A stretch of DNA of 11,417 nucleotides from Thiomonas sp. Its GTDB lineage: Bacteria > Pseudomonadota > Gammaproteobacteria > Burkholderiales > Burkholderiaceae_C. Below are positions 1 to 7,020 of the stretch, one piece after another. Under the pieces are notes generated by a model. It worked only from the letters and a program-made list of their open reading frames with translations, had not been told where the DNA came from and made no database searches. Each line of letters begins with the position of its first letter. The first letter of the stretch is position 1. The position numbers and the translations under genes were made by a program. The stretch lies in NCBI GenBank assembly GCA_027451915.1, contig DAIDHU010000030.1:1-11417 (forward strand), given 5' to 3'.

Positions 1-625
1 CGAGCCGCTTTTCCAGGCGGGCCGCCGCATCGCGCAGGCGCGCCACGTCCGCCGCGGCCGACTGCAGCTCCCAGCGCCCCACGACGGCGCGCGGCCCTTC
101 GCGCAGCCATTCCCGCGCGTCGCTCTCGACTCGCCGGGCCAGGCTGCGGGCGCGCGCGGCGGCGGCTCCCGCGGCGCGTGCCGCGCGGTGCGCGACCACA
201 TCGCCCACCACGCGCGCCAGATCCGCCTCGGCGTCCCAGCGCAGGTGCCCGAGCAGCCAGGACACCGCCTGCGCGAACTCGGCGTCGCCGGCGATGCGCA
301 CGCCCCCCAGGGCCGCCTCGGCGCCGCCGCGCAGCTGCGCGGACAGCCAGCGCGCCAGGTCGACGTCCAGGCGCCGCGCGGGCGCGGACTCGTCGCGCTC
401 GAGCGGCAGCAGCCGCGCGTCCTCGCTGACGCGAAAGCACAGGCCCAGCCCGCCCGCACGCAGCTCCAGGGTCTTGCCGGCATGGGGCAGCAGGCGCCGG
501 CGGCCCTGCGGCTGCTGTTGCAGCAGGTGGTCGAGCACGGCGGCCAGCGCGCGCAGCGCCTGCCGGGGCGCATCGGCGAGGGTCTTGCCCGTCGCGGAAC
601 CGGCCGTGGCGGTAGGGTCCGACAT
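1..625 (-). CDS. ubiJ: UbiJ, SCP2-domain ubiquinone biosynthesis accessory factor (partial, C-terminus off the left edge)
   Basis: The visible part is 208 codons, starting at the ATG at 625-623 and still open at position 1. UbiJ is a lipid-binding accessory protein of the aerobic ubiquinone (Ubi) complex; it carries an SCP2 domain and a helical C-terminal part. The segment GVRIAGDAEFAQAVSWLL followed by HLRWDAEADLARVVGDVVAH is the family signature: a hydrophobic SCP2 core, then the conserved W-D-x-E-x-D-L-x-x-x-x-G-D stretch. After it come Ala/Arg-rich helices, probably a coiled coil. The start lies 7 bp after the ubiE stop, so the two are surely co-transcribed. In many Burkholderiales a Tim44-like gene sits between ubiE and ubiJ; here there is no room for one. 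UbiB would be expected just outside the window. The assignment is by recalled family pattern and gene order. Confidence 0.87.
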   Translation of the reverse strand, partial: MSDPTATAGSATGKTLADAPRQALRALAAVLDHLLQQQPQGRRRLLPHAGKTLELRAGGLGLCFRVSEDARLLPLERDESAPARRLDVDLARWLSAQLRGGAEAALGGVRIAGDAEFAQAVSWLLGHLRWDAEADLARVVGDVVAHRAARAAGAAAARARSLARRVESDAREWLREGPRAVVGRWELQSAAADVARLRDAAARLEKRL

Positions 626-632
626 CGCCGGC

Positions 633-1373
633 TCAGCCCCGCATGCCCACGTGCAGCGCAACCACCCCCGCGCTCAGGTTGTACCACTGCACCCCCACGA
701 ACCCGGCCTGCTCCATCATGGTCTTCAGCGTGGCCTGGTCGGGGTGCTTGCGAATGGACTCGGCCAGGTAGCGGTAGCTGCCCGCATCCCCGGCGACCAG
801 CCGGCCCAGGCGCGGCAGCACCTGGAAGGAATACCAGTCGTACAAGGGGCGCACGGGCTCCCAGGGGCGGGAGAACTCCAGCACCAGCAGCTTGCCGCCC
901 GGGCGCAGCACCCGCCGGAATTCGGCCAGCGCGGCATCCTTGTGGGTCATGTTGCGCAGCCCGAAGGCCACGCTGACGCGGTCGAAACTGGCGTCGGCGA
1001 AAGGCAGTTGCTCGGCGTCGCACTGCACGGCGGGCACGCACACGCCCGCGTCGAGCAGGCGGCGGCGGCCCTCGTCGAGCATGGCGCCGTTGATATCGGT
1101 GGCCACGACCATGCCGCCAGGCTGCACGCGCTGCGCGAAGGCGCGGGCCAGGTCACCCGTTCCGCTGGCCACGTCCAGCACCCGCTGACCCGGCCGCAGG
1201 CCCGCCAGTTGCACGGTGAAGGCCTTCCAGACCCGGTGCAGGCCGGCGCTCATCAGATCGTTCATCAGGTCGTAGCGCGGGGCCACCGAGTCGAAGACCT
1301 CGGCCACGCGACGGGCCTTGTCCCCCTCCGCGACGGTCTCGAACCCGAAGTGCGTGGTCGGTTCAGTGGGCAT
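633..1373 (-). CDS. ubiE: UbiE, ubiquinone/menaquinone C-methyltransferase
   Basis: 246 aa, close to the roughly 250 aa usual for UbiE. It is a SAM-dependent class I methyltransferase that C-methylates the benzoquinol ring of ubiquinone precursors and, in bacteria that make it, demethylmenaquinol. It starts MPTEPTTHFGFETV and contains the UbiE-specific segments KARRVAEVFDSVAPRYDLMN and LHRVWK. The SAM-binding motif I is VLDVASGTGDLA, the acidic end of strand 2 is VVATDINGAML, and the family stretch VSVAFGLRNMTHKDAALAE and the C-terminal block LSAGVVALHVG are present. The reading frame stays open upstream, but the ATG at 1373-1371 is chosen because the homologous N-terminus begins there and a G-rich ribosome-binding site (GGGGGGA) lies about 4 nt upstream. 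Its first 11 bp overlap the end of the DUF971 gene, and ubiJ follows after 7 bp, which points to one operon with coupled translation. Confidence 0.96.
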   Translation of the reverse strand: MPTEPTTHFGFETVAEGDKARRVAEVFDSVAPRYDLMNDLMSAGLHRVWKAFTVQLAGLRPGQRVLDVASGTGDLARAFAQRVQPGGMVVATDINGAMLDEGRRRLLDAGVCVPAVQCDAEQLPFADASFDRVSVAFGLRNMTHKDAALAEFRRVLRPGGKLLVLEFSRPWEPVRPLYDWYSFQVLPRLGRLVAGDAGSYRYLAESIRKHPDQATLKTMMEQAGFVGVQWYNLSAGVVALHVGMRG

Positions 1374-1794
1374 GGTGTCCCCCCGGGTGATGCGAACACG
1401 CGGAACCCCCGCCACCCGCGCCCTGCATCGGGGCGTCGCGCTCCACGCCGGCGAGCTGCAGGCGCTCCAGGTACTCCTGCCACAGGCGCTCGCGCTCCTG
1501 CCCGAGAAAATACAGGTACTCCCAGGTGTAGATTCCGCTGTCGTGCCCGTCGGAAAAGCTCGGCTGCACCGCGTAGTTGCCCACCGGCTCGAGCGCGTCG
1601 ACCAGCACCTCGCGCTTGCCGGTCTGCAGCACCTCCTGCCCGGGGCCGTGGCCCCGCACCTCGGCCGACGGGGAGTACACCCGCATGAGCTCGAAGGGAA
1701 TGCGATAGCGCGCGCCATCGTCGAAGGCGATTTCCAGCACGCGCGAGCCGCGGTGCACGGTCAGCTCGGTGGGTTGTGGGACGGACTTGGTCAT
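1363..1794 (-). CDS. DUF971 family protein (gamma-butyrobetaine hydroxylase N-terminal-like), first gene of the ubi operon
   Basis: 143 aa. The protein starts MTKSVPQPTELTVHRGSRVL and contains the DUF971 core: YRIPFELMRVYSPSAEVRGH, then VGNYAVQPSFSDGHDSGIYT and WEYLYFLG. This fold also forms the N-terminal domain of eukaryotic gamma-butyrobetaine hydroxylase and is attached to some Mrp/HCF101-type iron-sulfur carriers. The role of the stand-alone bacterial protein is not established. A location immediately upstream of ubiE is typical of betaproteobacteria, which suggests but does not prove a link to quinone synthesis. The extreme C-terminus is rich in His and Cys (CSHHPGGHHAH), and its last codons overlap the ubiE ribosome-binding site and start. 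The frame is open far upstream through the antisense of the acetyltransferase gene, so the start was set at the ATG at 1794-1792, where the conserved N-terminus begins. No strong Shine-Dalgarno sequence is visible. Confidence 0.9.
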   Translation of the reverse strand: MTKSVPQPTELTVHRGSRVLEIAFDDGARYRIPFELMRVYSPSAEVRGHGPGQEVLQTGKREVLVDALEPVGNYAVQPSFSDGHDSGIYTWEYLYFLGQERERLWQEYLERLQLAGVERDAPMQGAGGGGSACSHHPGGHHAH

Positions 1795-1819
1795 GGCGCA
1801 AGAAAGCGGCGGAAAGTGC

Positions 1820-1825
1820 ATTATG
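1820..1825 (-). promoter_or_regulatory. Candidate -10 element for the DUF971-ubiE-ubiJ operon
   Basis: Read on the minus strand this is CATAAT, a 5 of 6 match to TATAAT, about 25 nt upstream of the DUF971 start codon. That would give a leader of roughly 20 nt. No good -35 hexamer is visible at 16-18 nt. It lies in the 72-bp divergent gap between the ubi operon and the acetyltransferase gene. Confidence 0.3.
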
Positions 1826-1853
1826 CGACTGGCCCGGCAAGACGGCGTCGGCG

Positions 1854-1859
1854 CACAAT
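1854..1859 (+). promoter_or_regulatory. Candidate -10 element for the Pat-type gene, possibly giving a leaderless mRNA
   Basis: CACAAT matches TATAAT at 4 of 6 positions, including the last three. Transcription would begin about 7 nt downstream, at or next to the ATG at 1867. No -35 match is visible upstream. If real, this supports the start at 1867 over the ATG at 1858, which lies inside the hexamer. Confidence 0.22.
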
Positions 1860-1866
1860 GGAGCGC

Positions 1867-4548
1867 ATGGACAAGCACTACCTCCGGCCCCTGTTCGCCC
1901 CCGAGTCGATCGTGGTCTTCGGCTCCGCGGACGGCCAGGCCGGCGACAGCTCCGCGCTGGCCGTGCAGCAGGCCTTGCGTCAGGGCGAGTACCAGGGGCG
2001 CCTGCACTTCGTCGACCTGCGCACCAGCGGCACCCTGGAGGAGCTTTCCCACGCGCATGCCGACCTGGCGGTGCTGGCGCTGCCCCAGCAGCAGGCCGCC
2101 GAGGCCCTGGAGCTGGCCGCTCGCATGGGCTGCTCCAGCGCCCTGCTGGTGTCGCATGGAGTGGACGCGCAACAGGCGCGCCAGTTGCGCGAAATCGCCG
2201 AACGCGAGGGCCTGCAGTTGCTCGGACCCAACAGCCTGGGCTTCCAGCGCCCGGCCGCGGGGCTCAACGCCAGCGCCTGCGGCCCGCTGGCCCAGCCGGG
2301 GCCTCTGGGCCTGGTGTCCCAATCGGGCGCGCTGAGCGCCTCGATGCTGGACTGGGCGCTGGAAAACCGCGTCGGATTCTCCTCGCTGATCTCGGTCGGT
2401 CCGCATACCTGCGTGGGCATCGACGGCGCGCTGGATTTCCTCGCCAACGACGCGCAGACCCACAGCATCATCGTGTACCTGGAGGGCATCATCAACGCGC
2501 GGCGCTTCATGAGCGCGCTGCGCATGGCCGCCAGCGCCAAGCCGGTGATCGTGCTCAAGGCGGGTCGGCGCCCCGCCGGCGGGGAGGCGGCCCAGACCCA
2601 CAGCGCCGCCAGCGTGGGCAGCGACGACGTGTTCGACTCGGCCCTCAGCCGCGCGGGCGCGGTGCGCGTGCGCTCCTTCGTGGAACTGTTCTCGGCCGCC
2701 AAGTGCCTGGCCTCGCGCTACCGCGCCGTGGGACGGCGCCTGGCGGTGGTCACCAACGGCGGCGGCCCGGGCGTGCTGGCGGCCGACTGGATCAACGAGA
2801 TCGGCCTGGAACTCGGCCGCATGGACGCGGGCAGCGCCGCCGCCCTGCGCGAGCGGCTGCCGCCGCTGGCGTCGCTGAGCGACCTGGTGGACCTGTCCGA
2901 GGATGCGCGATCCGAGCATTACCAGATCGCGCTGCAGGCTGCCGCGCAGGACCGCTCCATCGACGGCGTGCTGGCCATTCACTCGCCCAAGGCGGGCAGC
3001 GACGGCGTGGCCGCGGCGCAGGCGGTGGCGCAGATGCGCCGCCAGTTCGGCAAGCCGCTGCTGGCCTGCTGGATGGGCGACTCCACCACCGAGCCGGCAC
3101 GCGCCGCGCTGCGCGCCGCCGACATTCCCAGTTTCCGCACCCCGGAGGCGGCGGTGGGCGCCTTCGGCAACATCTCCACCTTCTACCGCAACCAGCAGCT
3201 GCTGCAGCAGACCCCGCCGCCGCTCAGCGACCTGCGCCCGCCCGATGTGGAATGCGCGCGCCTGGTCATCGAGGGCGTGCTGGCGGAGCGGCGCACCGTG
3301 CTCACCGAGATGGAGTCCAAGGCGCTGCTGTCGGCCTTCCACATCCCGGTCACCCACGCGGCGCTGGCCCGCAGCGGCAACGAGGCCATGCTCCTGGCCA
3401 GCCAGATGGGCTTTCCGGTGGCGATGAAAATCGACTCGCCCGACATCAGCCACAAGTCCGACGTGCAGGGCGTGGCGCTCGACGTTTCCAGCGGCGCGCA
3501 GGCGCGCGACACCTACGACGAGATGATGCGCACGGTGGCGCGCCTGCAGCCCGGCGCGCGCATCCACGGCGTGACCGTGCAGAAGATGGCTGCCGCGCGG
3601 CGCGGGCGCGAGGTGTTCGTCGGCATGGTCACCGACGACCCCTTCGGGCCGGTGATCGTGTTCGGCGCCGGGGGCGTGCTGGTCGAACTCATGCGCGACC
3701 GCGCGATGGAGCTGCCGCCGCTGAACCCCTTCCTGGCCCGCCACATGATCGAGCGCACCCGCGTGGCCGAGACCCTGGGGGCCTGGCGCGGTGCCCCGCC
3801 GGCCAGCCTGGAGGCGCTGGAGCAGCTCCTGCTGCGCGTCTCCGAGATGGTCTGCGAGCTGCCCCAGCTGCGCGAAATGGACATCAACCCGGTGATCGTC
3901 GACGAACATGGCGCCGTGGCGGTGGACGCGCGCATCGTGGTCGACGGCGGGCAACTGGCCATGGCCGGCAGCTCCGACCGCTACCGCCACCTGGCCATCC
4001 TGCCCTACCCGGCGCGCTTCGAACAGGTGCAGCCGCTGCCCGGCGGCGGCGAATATCTGCTGCGCCCGGTGCGTCCGGGTGACGGCGCGCTGCTGCAGCA
4101 GCTGGTGCAGAACCTGTCGCCGGAAAGCCGCTACTTCCGCTTCGTATCGTCGCGTGCCGAGCTACCTCCGTCGATGCTGGCGCGCTTCACGCTGATCGAC
4201 TATGACCGGGAAATGGCGCTGGCGGCCGTGGTGCACGAGACCGATTCCGCGGCACCCGACGCCGCGGCCCACGAGCGCATCATCGGCGTGTCGCGCTACA
4301 TCACCAACCCGGACCGCAGCAGTTGCGAGTTCTCGCTGGTGGTGGCCGACGAGTGGAACGGCAAGGGCATCGGCTCGCGCCTGATGCAAGGCATCATGGA
4401 CATCGCGCGCGAGCGCGGGCTCAAGACCATGGAAGGGCTTGTGCTGAGCAACAACCCCGCCATGCTCAAGCTCATGCGCGGGCTGGGATTCGCGGTCGAG
4501 GCCTACCCCGAGGACCCGGACTTCCGGCTCGTGCGCCACGCCCTCTAG
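1867..4548 (+). CDS. Pat/PatZ-type bifunctional protein: NDP-forming acyl-CoA synthetase-like domains fused to a GNAT acetyltransferase
   Basis: 893 aa, close to E. coli PatZ (YfiQ, 886 aa). Proteins with this layout acetylate lysines of targets such as acetyl-CoA synthetase, using acetyl-CoA. Domains in order: CoA-binding domain at about 5-130 (GPNSLGF from residue 120); succinyl-CoA-ligase-like domains at about 140-460 (SQSGALSASMLDW from 151; THSAASVGSDDVFDSAL around His245); ATP-grasp at about 479-700 (KIDSPDISHKSDVQG from 521); and a GNAT domain at about 730-893 with acetyl-CoA loop EWNGKGIGSRLM at 829-840. His245 lies where NDP-forming synthetases carry the phosphorylated His; from memory, E. 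coli PatZ has Asn there. The frame extends upstream, but the conserved N-terminus begins MDKHYLRPLFAPESIVVFG at 1867. An in-frame ATG at 1858 would add only three residues and overlaps a -10-like sequence. It is divergent from the ubi operon. Confidence 0.9.
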   Translation: MDKHYLRPLFAPESIVVFGSADGQAGDSSALAVQQALRQGEYQGRLHFVDLRTSGTLEELSHAHADLAVLALPQQQAAEALELAARMGCSSALLVSHGVDAQQARQLREIAEREGLQLLGPNSLGFQRPAAGLNASACGPLAQPGPLGLVSQSGALSASMLDWALENRVGFSSLISVGPHTCVGIDGALDFLANDAQTHSIIVYLEGIINARRFMSALRMAASAKPVIVLKAGRRPAGGEAAQTHSAASVGSDDVFDSALSRAGAVRVRSFVELFSAAKCLASRYRAVGRRLAVVTNGGGPGVLAADWINEIGLELGRMDAGSAAALRERLPPLASLSDLVDLSEDARSEHYQIALQAAAQDRSIDGVLAIHSPKAGSDGVAAAQAVAQMRRQFGKPLLACWMGDSTTEPARAALRAADIPSFRTPEAAVGAFGNISTFYRNQQLLQQTPPPLSDLRPPDVECARLVIEGVLAERRTVLTEMESKALLSAFHIPVTHAALARSGNEAMLLASQMGFPVAMKIDSPDISHKSDVQGVALDVSSGAQARDTYDEMMRTVARLQPGARIHGVTVQKMAAARRGREVFVGMVTDDPFGPVIVFGAGGVLVELMRDRAMELPPLNPFLARHMIERTRVAETLGAWRGAPPASLEALEQLLLRVSEMVCELPQLREMDINPVIVDEHGAVAVDARIVVDGGQLAMAGSSDRYRHLAILPYPARFEQVQPLPGGGEYLLRPVRPGDGALLQQLVQNLSPESRYFRFVSSRAELPPSMLARFTLIDYDREMALAAVVHETDSAAPDAAAHERIIGVSRYITNPDRSSCEFSLVVADEWNGKGIGSRLMQGIMDIARERGLKTMEGLVLSNNPAMLKLMRGLGFAVEAYPEDPDFRLVRHAL

Positions 4549-4561
4549 CGGGCGCGGGGGC

Positions 4562-4575
4562 GCCCTGTACAGGGC
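4562..4575. repeat. Perfect 14-bp palindrome (GCCCTGTACAGGGC) downstream of the Pat-type gene
   Basis: The palindrome begins 13 bp after the stop codon at 4546-4548. As RNA it could form a 5-bp GC-rich stem with a GTAC loop, but no run of T follows, so it is a weak candidate for an intrinsic terminator. As DNA its TGTACA core looks like a symmetric protein-binding site. Confidence 0.4.
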
Positions 4576-4619
4576 ATCGCGCGCGGGCGTGATGCGGGCA
4601 TGAGCCTGTGGTGAGGCCG

Positions 4620-4631
4620 GGCCGCGCGGCC
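4620..4631. repeat. Perfect 12-bp GC palindrome in the gap before the small secreted-protein gene
   Basis: GGCCGCGCGGCC is self-complementary and is followed by only two T. The 149-bp gap from 4549 to 4697 holds this element and the palindrome at 4562-4575, and no clear promoter. Short GC palindromes also arise by chance in DNA this GC-rich. Confidence 0.25.
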
Positions 4632-4697
4632 TTGCGCGCGGGCCTGGCGTCGACCAGACTGGGCCTTCCCTCCGCGCCCGTCCCCCTCACCGCGCCC

Positions 4698-5045
4698 ATG
4701 ACTCGCAATGCTTGCCCCGTCCACGCCTTGCGCGCGGCGCTGGCCCTGGCGTTGATCGCCGCGGCCGGCAGCGCATGCCTGCATGCCCGGCCCGCGCAGG
4801 CCCGCACGCTGTTCGGCTTGCCTCTGCCACACTGGACCGGTCTGCGCCCCTACGGCACTCCCACGGTTGGACTGCAGGCGCCGAAGTCCTCGGCACAGGG
4901 CCGTTGGCCCGGCGATTGCGTGGTTCACCCCGGCCTGCCCGTGGCGAGCCGGCGCGGCCTCTCGCCGGCGCGTATCGACTCCGCCCTGCAGGCCAGCCAG
5001 GCCCTGCTCGAGAACAGGGCCGAGGGACGGCGCGACTGCCGCTGA
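4698..5045 (+). CDS. Small predicted secreted protein of unknown function
   Basis: 115 aa from the ATG at 4698. I do not recognise a family. The N-terminus looks like a Sec signal peptide: a few polar and basic residues (MTRNACPVHALR), a hydrophobic stretch of Ala/Leu at about 13-26, and a likely signal peptidase I site after residue 35 (ARPAQA). Cys27 follows GSA, which lacks the Leu/Val/Ile expected at -3 of a lipobox, so a lipoprotein is less likely. The predicted mature part of about 80 residues starts RTLFGLPLPHWTGLRPYG and has two cysteines (74 and 114) that could form a disulfide. Third codon positions are mostly G/C, like the neighbours. An upstream in-frame ATG at 4608 would put Arg-rich sequence before the signal peptide and is disfavoured. 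No Shine-Dalgarno sequence is evident. It could still be a chance open frame. Confidence 0.5.
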   Translation: MTRNACPVHALRAALALALIAAAGSACLHARPAQARTLFGLPLPHWTGLRPYGTPTVGLQAPKSSAQGRWPGDCVVHPGLPVASRRGLSPARIDSALQASQALLENRAEGRRDCR

Positions 5046-5271
5046 TCCGCGCGGCCGGCATTAGCGATGCGCGAGTGCCTCGTTGCGCGCCATCGCGCAT
5101 GCACCACGCGGTATCGCACGCCGCCGGCTTGCAGCCAGCCATGCTTGCGCGCACAGGACCGGCGAGGCGCCGCGACCCGCGCGCAGCCATCGTGGCGCAC
5201 GTCGCGCCGGCCCCTCGGCCAACGTGGGAACCTCGGAGGCCCTGCGGCGCTCCCTGAGCCCGATGGGGACT

Positions 5272-5299
5272 TTGTCACCGCAACGAAGCGGCCTATACC
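5272..5299 (+). promoter_or_regulatory. Candidate sigma70-type promoter for the APC permease gene
   Basis: TTGTCA at 5272-5277 is a 5 of 6 match to TTGACA. It is followed after 16 nt by TATACC at 5294-5299, a 4 of 6 match to TATAAT that lacks the conserved last T. Transcription would start near 5306, giving a leader of about 50 nt before the start codon at 5355. Confidence 0.45.
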
Positions 5300-5342
5300 T
5301 GCGCCGAATCGCCGCGCAAGCCCGCCGGCGTCCGACCTCGAC

Positions 5343-5347
5343 AAGGA
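5343..5347 (+). promoter_or_regulatory. Ribosome-binding site that fixes the APC permease start
   Basis: AAGGA lies 7 nt before the ATG at 5355. This is one of the few clear Shine-Dalgarno sequences in the window and decides between that ATG and an open frame that continues about 290 bp upstream. Confidence 0.7.
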
Positions 5348-5354
5348 CCCTCTC

Positions 5355-7010
5355 ATGACCTCGATCTCCCCGCAGACCCGTCCATCGCCGGACTCCAGAC
5401 CGCGCATGCTCCAGGCCGCGGGGATCTGGAGCCTGCTGTTCGCGAGCCTGACCGCGATCATCGGCTCCGGCTGGCTGTTCGCCCCCCTCAACGCCGCCAG
5501 GCAGGCGGGCCCCGCAAGCGTGTTCTCCTGGCTCATCGGCGCCGTGGCGGTGCTGTTGCTGGCCTTCGTGAACGCCGAGCTGAGCACCGCCTTTCCCCGC
5601 ATGGGGGCGGCAATCAGCTTTCCCAAGCTCAGCCATGGCGACCTGCTGGCCGTCGTGATGAGCTGGATGGTGCTGCTGGGCTACGCCGGCGTGGGCCCCA
5701 GCGAGGTGCTCGCGGTGGTCACCTACGCGAACAACTACATCCCCGGACTGGTGCACTCCCACAGCCATCTGCTCAAGCCCCTGGGTTTCGCGGTCAGCGT
5801 GGTGCTGCTGGGCGGCTTCGTGCTCATCAACGCGCTGGGCGTCAAGCTCATGCTGCGCGTGGGCAACACGGTGATGATCTGGAAACTCCTGGTCCCCGCG
5901 CTGACGGCCATCGCGCTGCTGTCCATGGCCTTCCACGGCGCCAACTTCCACGCCCGGGGCTTCGCTCCCATGGGCGTCAAGGGCGTGGTCGGCGCCGTCG
6001 CCGGCTCGGGCATCGTGTTCAGCTTCCTGGGCTTTCGACAGGCCATCGAACTGTCGGGCGAGGCCCGCAGGCCCCAGCGCGACCTGCCCATCGCCATCGT
6101 CGGCTCGGTGCTGGTCGCTGCCCTTCTGTTCATCGTGCTGGAGGTGGCTTTTGTAGGCGCCGTGCGGCCGGGCGACCTCGCCGCGGGCGGGTGGAGCTCG
6201 CTGCGGTTCGCCGGCTCCGCGGGCCCCTTCGCCGGCCTGGCGATGCTCGCCGGCATGAGCTGGCTGGCCGCGCTGCTCTACGTGGACGCCGTGGTGTCGC
6301 CCGCCGGCACCTCGCTGACCTACATGGGCACGACCGCCCGCGTGATCTATGCCTCGGGCCGGGAAGGCCTGGGCTTTGCCTGGCTGGGCACGCTCAACAG
6401 CCGGGGCGTTCCCCGTGCCGGACTGTGGGTCACCTGGATCGCCGGCGTGCTGTTCTTCCTGCCCTTCCCGTCGTGGCAGAAGATCGTCACCTTCCTGTCC
6501 TCCGCCATGGTGCTGGGCTACGGCGCCGGCCCGGTGGCCCTCATGACCCTGCGGCGCACCCTGCCGATCTCCCAGTACAAGCGTCCCTTCACCTTGCGCG
6601 GCGCCGGGCTGTGGGCGCCCCTGGCCTTCATCATTTCCAACTTCATCATCTACTGGTCGGGGCGGCGCATCGACGATTTCCTGTTCGGAGCCCTGGCGCT
6701 GATGTTCCTGGTGTACGCGGCGACCAAGGCCGCGCAGGGCCTGCTCGCCGATCTGGACTGGGCCGGTGCCTGGTGGCTGCTGCCCTACTTTCTCGGCATG
6801 TGGGCCATCACCCACTTCGGCCCGCACGACGCGGTGATCCACGGCGTGGGCCTGTACGGCTTCTACACGGGCATGGGCATGGTGGCGCTGCTCAGCCTGG
6901 TGGTTCTGTGGCTGGCCGTGCTCAGCGGCCTTCCGGACCCGATGGAAGCCAGGTACGCGATGCGCTCGCGCGAGATGGCGATCGAAGTCGAGTCCGCGCA
7001 TCGGATCTGA
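5355..7010 (+). CDS. APC-superfamily amino-acid permease
   Basis: 551 aa with about 12 hydrophobic segments, an integral inner-membrane transporter. TM1 carries the broken-helix motif typical of the superfamily (AIIGSGWLFAPL, with GSG at residues 37-39). The segment GFRQAIELSGEARRPQRDLP from residue 226 matches the conserved TM6-TM7 loop of APC permeases, whose E-x-S-G-E-A/T...P..D.P pattern is characteristic. The overall look is closest to the aspartate/proton symporter group exemplified by Bacillus subtilis YveA, but the substrate cannot be read from sequence. The expected mechanism is proton- or sodium-coupled uptake, or exchange. The start is fixed by AAGGA 7 nt upstream. A polar C-terminal tail of about 30 residues (DPMEARYAMRSREMAIEVES) is predicted to be cytoplasmic. 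It seems to be its own transcription unit, with a promoter candidate upstream and a hairpin downstream. Confidence 0.88.
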   Translation: MTSISPQTRPSPDSRPRMLQAAGIWSLLFASLTAIIGSGWLFAPLNAARQAGPASVFSWLIGAVAVLLLAFVNAELSTAFPRMGAAISFPKLSHGDLLAVVMSWMVLLGYAGVGPSEVLAVVTYANNYIPGLVHSHSHLLKPLGFAVSVVLLGGFVLINALGVKLMLRVGNTVMIWKLLVPALTAIALLSMAFHGANFHARGFAPMGVKGVVGAVAGSGIVFSFLGFRQAIELSGEARRPQRDLPIAIVGSVLVAALLFIVLEVAFVGAVRPGDLAAGGWSSLRFAGSAGPFAGLAMLAGMSWLAALLYVDAVVSPAGTSLTYMGTTARVIYASGREGLGFAWLGTLNSRGVPRAGLWVTWIAGVLFFLPFPSWQKIVTFLSSAMVLGYGAGPVALMTLRRTLPISQYKRPFTLRGAGLWAPLAFIISNFIIYWSGRRIDDFLFGALALMFLVYAATKAAQGLLADLDWAGAWWLLPYFLGMWAITHFGPHDAVIHGVGLYGFYTGMGMVALLSLVVLWLAVLSGLPDPMEARYAMRSREMAIEVESAHRI

Positions 7011-7020
7011 ACCCCGTTCC

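Larger units (their letters stand above)
5046..5354. other. 309-bp region with no gene: leader of the APC permease gene
   Basis: No convincing coding region is seen on either strand. Open frames here are Arg/Ala/Pro-rich with no recognisable motif. At 5064-5096 a hairpin can form: GCGATG at 5064-5069 pairs with CATCGC at 5091-5096, with a smaller inner CGAG/CTCG pairing. It lies 18 bp past the preceding stop codon and may help end that transcript, although no T-run follows. The promoter-like part is at 5272-5299. I could not match the region to a riboswitch class that I know. Confidence 0.5.

Noticed and set aside
188..1688. Plus-strand open frames opposite ubiJ, ubiE and DUF971
   Set aside because: They are Arg/Ala/Pro-rich or His/Gly-rich shadows of three genes whose minus-strand products match known families.
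1795..3990. Upstream extension of the DUF971 frame to an 875-residue protein
   Set aside because: The extension is the antisense shadow of the Pat-type gene and is His/Gly/Arg-rich. Homology begins only at the ATG at 1794.
4545..5190. Minus-strand open frames of 127 and 167 codons across the small secreted-protein region
   Set aside because: They lack a signal peptide, domain or hydrophobic pattern and are Arg/Gly/Pro-rich. The plus-strand frame has a convincing signal peptide.
5201..5354. Possible riboswitch in the leader of the APC permease gene
   Set aside because: I looked for the conserved cores of guanidine, mini-ykkC, glutamine, glycine and yybP-ykoY classes and saw none. Only a promoter-like pair and a ribosome-binding site are supportable.
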